A DNA stretch of 21,099 nucleotides from a virus: positions 1 to 21,099 of IMG/VR virus record IMGVR_UViG_3300034812_000219; one strand, 5' to 3'. Made by a program: the position numbers and the translations under genes. Below are positions 18,335 to 21,099 of the stretch, piece after piece. Position 1 is the stretch's first letter; every line of letters begins with the position of its first letter. The notes under the pieces were generated by a model. It worked only from the letters and a program-made list of their open reading frames with translations. It had not been told where the DNA came from and did no database searches.

Positions 18335-18859
18335 TTAACAATTACCACCACCTATTATAGAGCCATTACTACCTACCTGTATAAACTTATTAGTTGATAT
18401 ACCGTTTGTATCAAAAACTTGATAAAAACCAGTAGCTACGGCAGTAAAACCTGTTGCAGTAGTATATGCTTGAAAAGTGCCATTTAATGCACTTGGATAT
18501 TGATTATTTCCGTCAGTATGGTAATACACAGTACCGCTTGGTAAACCAGCAGCACAAGAATCGTTAGATGAACTTGCGTCAAATATAAACTGAAACGCAG
18601 CCCTAGATATATTTTGGTCATAGCTTATAAATTCACCCATTGATAATGGATTTGACCCATCAGGTCTATTGTTCACAGGGTTAAGAGTATTTACTGCTGG
18701 ATAACTTGTACCAGAACCACTTGTATTACCACCAGTCAACCTTGATATATCTGACATATATATTGGTGATGTAACATTTGTAGCAGAATTATAACCATAG
18801 CCTTTTCTTTCTCTAGCTATTTTATTCATACTTAATTCACCGCTACTTGGTACTGCCAT
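18335..18859 (-). CDS. Virion/fibre-associated protein, 174 aa
   Basis: Begins MAVPSSGELSMNKIARERK, a start shared by many tail and fibre-associated proteins of flavobacterial and marine phages. Rich in Gly, Ser, Thr and Asn; beta-rich C-terminus with GGGNC. The start overlaps the fibre gene stop. Probably decorates or attaches to the fibre. Confidence 0.7.
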   Translation of the reverse strand: MAVPSSGELSMNKIARERKGYGYNSATNVTSPIYMSDISRLTGGNTSGSGTSYPAVNTLNPVNNRPDGSNPLSMGEFISYDQNISRAAFQFIFDASSSNDSCAAGLPSGTVYYHTDGNNQYPSALNGTFQAYTTATGFTAVATGFYQVFDTNGISTNKFIQVGSNGSIIGGGNC

Positions 18860-21099
18860 TACTTAATTTGTTTTTTTAGTTCTTCAACTTCTGCTTTCAA
18901 CTCTTTTATAGCTTCAAGTAATATTGGTGCTATACCCTGATGCCTCATTGAAAGCATACCATCTTTATTTTCTCTCACAAGTTCTGGCATTACTTTTTGT
19001 ACATCTTGAGCTATAAATCCAACATCTTCTTTTAATTCTAATATGCTACCAGATTCTTTCCAATTAAATGTTACACCTTGTAATTTACTTACTTTATTTA
19101 AAGCTGACTTAATAGGTTTTATATTTTCTTTTAACCTTTTATCTGATGGTGAACCAAAAGCAACTAAGTCATCTGAAACAGTAAGTGTTCCACCTGCTAT
19201 ACCAGCTGCTGCTGAGTGTGAACTTCCACCATTATAAAAAATAAAATTATTTCCAACAGCTGAAATTAAAGGTTTTGCTGTACCGCTTGTATTATCGCAA
19301 ATTTCTATACCACCATAAGCATCTGTTGACTCAAATCTGGCTAATTGATTATCTGAAGAACTTACATGAAACATTCTATCAGGTGATGTAGTTCCAATTC
19401 CTACATTACCTGAACTATCAATAGTTAATCTAGTTGAAGTATTAAGATTTCCTGAATTAGCTATTTTAAATTTATCACCATCAGAATTATCTATACCCAT
19501 TAGATATTCGCTAATACCAGTCAATCTAAAAGACATAGCAGCATCACCCGTGCTATCTTGGTCAATCATAAATTGTTTTGTACTAGTATCGTTTGAATAA
19601 ATGTGGGTTTTAACTTCAGGCGATGTAGTTCCGATTCCTACACTTCCACCATTAGCAATTCGCATAGCTTCCGAATTATCACCAGTTTTAAAAGTCATAG
19701 CTGTAGACCCGCCAGAAGTTGAAGTCGCTATATAATTTATAGAACCTCTAACACCTGCACCAGAACCAGAGCCATCTGCTGAATAAAAGTTTATACCACC
19801 AATTCTTTCTCCACTCCAACTAGCATCATTTTTAGTACATCCTAAGGTAATTATAGATGTATCTGCTGCCCCTTCTAAATTTAAAAGTGTATCAGGTGAA
19901 GTTGTTCCAATTCCTACATTACCTCCAGATTCTACCATTAATAAAGCGTTTGCAAGTTCACTGGTGCTATCAGTGTGGCTTGCGGTACTTTTATGTCCAA
20001 TTACATAACTATCAAACCCATCAGCATACGGCACTCCTGCATAAAATTCTTGGTCATCATTTGTATTGTGCATAAAAACACCAGCTCCTCTTCCAGCGTT
20101 TTGTGTAGAATTTAAAATTAATCTAGAGTTTGTATGATTAGTACTTCCGTCTGATTGTATATTAATTGTTCCAGATACATCTAATTTTTGTGTAGGGCTT
20201 TCAACGCCAATTCCTACATTTCCTGATGAATTAATAATTAAATCAGTTTCAGCAGCAGTATAATTTGTTCCGAAACCTAATCTTATGTTTGAATTACCAA
20301 TTACTGCAAAACCTGCTGCACCCCTACCATTATAAATCAAAGTTTCAAAATCATTAATAGTTTTTATTCCATTACTACCTAAAGCACCAGTTGTGTCAAA
20401 TAATAATGTAGAACCAACTCCAGAGGCATATATACTTCCAACAACTTGTAAATTTTGTGAGGGAGAATCTGTTCCAATTCCTACATTGCCCCCGCCTTTA
20501 ACTACCATTCTTGCTACACCGCTTGTTCCTAAAACAACAAAGTCTTGTCCATTTCTAGGTTCAACAACTAAATTACCAGATGTTCCTGTAAATGGATATG
20601 CACCACCCGTATTTTCAGTAGAGTATATTGTAGAATATGTTAAATTAGAAGCTGCTACTATATTATTTCTAATACCTATTCTTCCTCCATTTATATCTAA
20701 TTTACTAGCAGGTGATGTAGTTCCTATTCCTACATTTTGTGATGTATCTATGAACATAGCCATTGAACTCGCATTTGTTCTAAACTCTAAAGCTTTACCA
20801 CTTAACCCAGCAATTATTGCTTTTCCTGTGTCCCATGTTAAATTACCATAATCTGCTGCACCACCCCAATCTAAAGTACCATCAGATTGCATAATAATTT
20901 TACCAGCATTAGATATTGACTGACCTGATGCAGTAGTTATACTACCTTCAAAAGTTGCATCTTGTGATGAATCTAATGTTAAAGCTAGTGTGTTAGATGG
21001 AGCAAACTGAATACCGCCTGTTGCTCTTATATAAGGACTATTAGCTAAAGCACCAGTAAAAGTATTATTAACATCACCATTTAATCCGAAATATGCACT
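18859..21099 (-). CDS. Tail fibre with C-terminal S74 chaperone, 5' part outside window
   Basis: The frame stays open to the window edge, so the true start is upstream; the Met at 20892 is internal. At least 746 residues. The body has six repeats of GNVGIGTTSP or close forms, each followed by a beta-rich section, typical of trimeric fibre stalks. The last 95 residues are a peptidase S74 (intramolecular chaperone) domain: SDKRLKENIKPIKSALNKV with the Ser-Lys dyad, DVGFIAQDVQKVMPELV and a terminal helix. The chaperone is expected to cut itself off after folding. It binds host surface glycans. Confidence 0.9.
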   Translation of the reverse strand, partial: SAYFGLNGDVNNTFTGALANSPYIRATGGIQFAPSNTLALTLDSSQDATFEGSITTASGQSISNAGKIIMQSDGTLDWGGAADYGNLTWDTGKAIIAGLSGKALEFRTNASSMAMFIDTSQNVGIGTTSPASKLDINGGRIGIRNNIVAASNLTYSTIYSTENTGGAYPFTGTSGNLVVEPRNGQDFVVLGTSGVARMVVKGGGNVGIGTDSPSQNLQVVGSIYASGVGSTLLFDTTGALGSNGIKTINDFETLIYNGRGAAGFAVIGNSNIRLGFGTNYTAAETDLIINSSGNVGIGVESPTQKLDVSGTINIQSDGSTNHTNSRLILNSTQNAGRGAGVFMHNTNDDQEFYAGVPYADGFDSYVIGHKSTASHTDSTSELANALLMVESGGNVGIGTTSPDTLLNLEGAADTSIITLGCTKNDASWSGERIGGINFYSADGSGSGAGVRGSINYIATSTSGGSTAMTFKTGDNSEAMRIANGGSVGIGTTSPEVKTHIYSNDTSTKQFMIDQDSTGDAAMSFRLTGISEYLMGIDNSDGDKFKIANSGNLNTSTRLTIDSSGNVGIGTTSPDRMFHVSSSDNQLARFESTDAYGGIEICDNTSGTAKPLISAVGNNFIFYNGGSSHSAAAGIAGGTLTVSDDLVAFGSPSDKRLKENIKPIKSALNKVSKLQGVTFNWKESGSILELKEDVGFIAQDVQKVMPELVRENKDGMLSMRHQGIAPILLEAIKELKAEVEELKKQIK
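19378..20745 (-). repeat. Six direct repeats coding GIGTTSP in the fibre gene
   Basis: On the plus strand, copies of GTTCCAATTCCTACATT or close forms occur near 19390, 19628, 19899, 20200, 20473 and 20718. They encode the repeated NVGIGTTSP motif. Identity within each core is high enough to allow recombination between them. Confidence 0.8.

Noticed and set aside
20393-20851. Plus-strand open frame of 152 codons
   Set aside because: Antisense of the fibre repeats; Pro/Thr-rich as expected from reading Gly/Ser codons backwards.

Overview
The window is one side of a tailed, siphovirus-like bacteriophage genome. Its host is most likely a flavobacterium or another member of the Bacteroidota. The DNA is AT-rich, and every gene I can support lies on the minus strand, so transcription runs from high to low coordinates. 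Three things point to the host: promoters of the Bacteroidota type (TTG, 19-20 bases, then TAnnTTTG or TAnTATTG); no Shine-Dalgarno sequences, with A-rich leaders such as AATAAAAACTATG instead; and protein families of flavobacterial phages.

Layout in the direction of transcription. (1) 21099-18335: tail fibre with a C-terminal S74 self-cleaving chaperone, then a second virion-type protein. (2) 18281-16054: a small conserved protein, then a lysis cassette from its own consensus promoter (coiled-coil protein, one-TM coiled-coil protein, exported thioredoxin-like protein, amidase, holin, small basic protein), closed by a terminator at 15914-15945. (3) 15882-10076: DNA module with ERF annealing protein, a small protein with an SSB-like tail, winged-helix protein, Toprim primase-helicase, VRR-NUC nuclease, sigma-like factor, Cys-rich protein, a PD-(D/E)XK-like protein, a lipoprotein and a RecE-like exonuclease. 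(4) 10076-7704: small genes, an Nmad1/DUF1599-like protein and terminase small and large subunits. (5) 7691-2789: three short operons of tiny genes. Each has a promoter carrying TGTCAGTTG and ends at a factor-independent terminator; a fourth such promoter at 4585 starts a sub-block. (6) 2787-1: a structured non-coding region, a small gene, an iteron-like array, a tail assembly chaperone with a -1 frameshift extension, two neck/tail genes and the start of another virion gene.

ERF, the RecE-like nuclease, the SSB-like protein and VRR-NUC form a recombination set that would work with the primase-helicase. Portal, major capsid, tape measure, integrase and repressor genes are not in the window.

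The most interesting items are: two matching arrays of a 13-bp dyad repeat on a 17-bp register, 12.5 kb apart, one beside the primase-helicase gene and one beside the tail genes; a shared TGTCAG motif at early promoters; a duplicated dyad placed just after two terminators; a 122-base three-way-junction RNA candidate in an operon 3' end; a hidden -1 frameshift product; and about a dozen genes under 60 codons that a normal length cutoff would miss.
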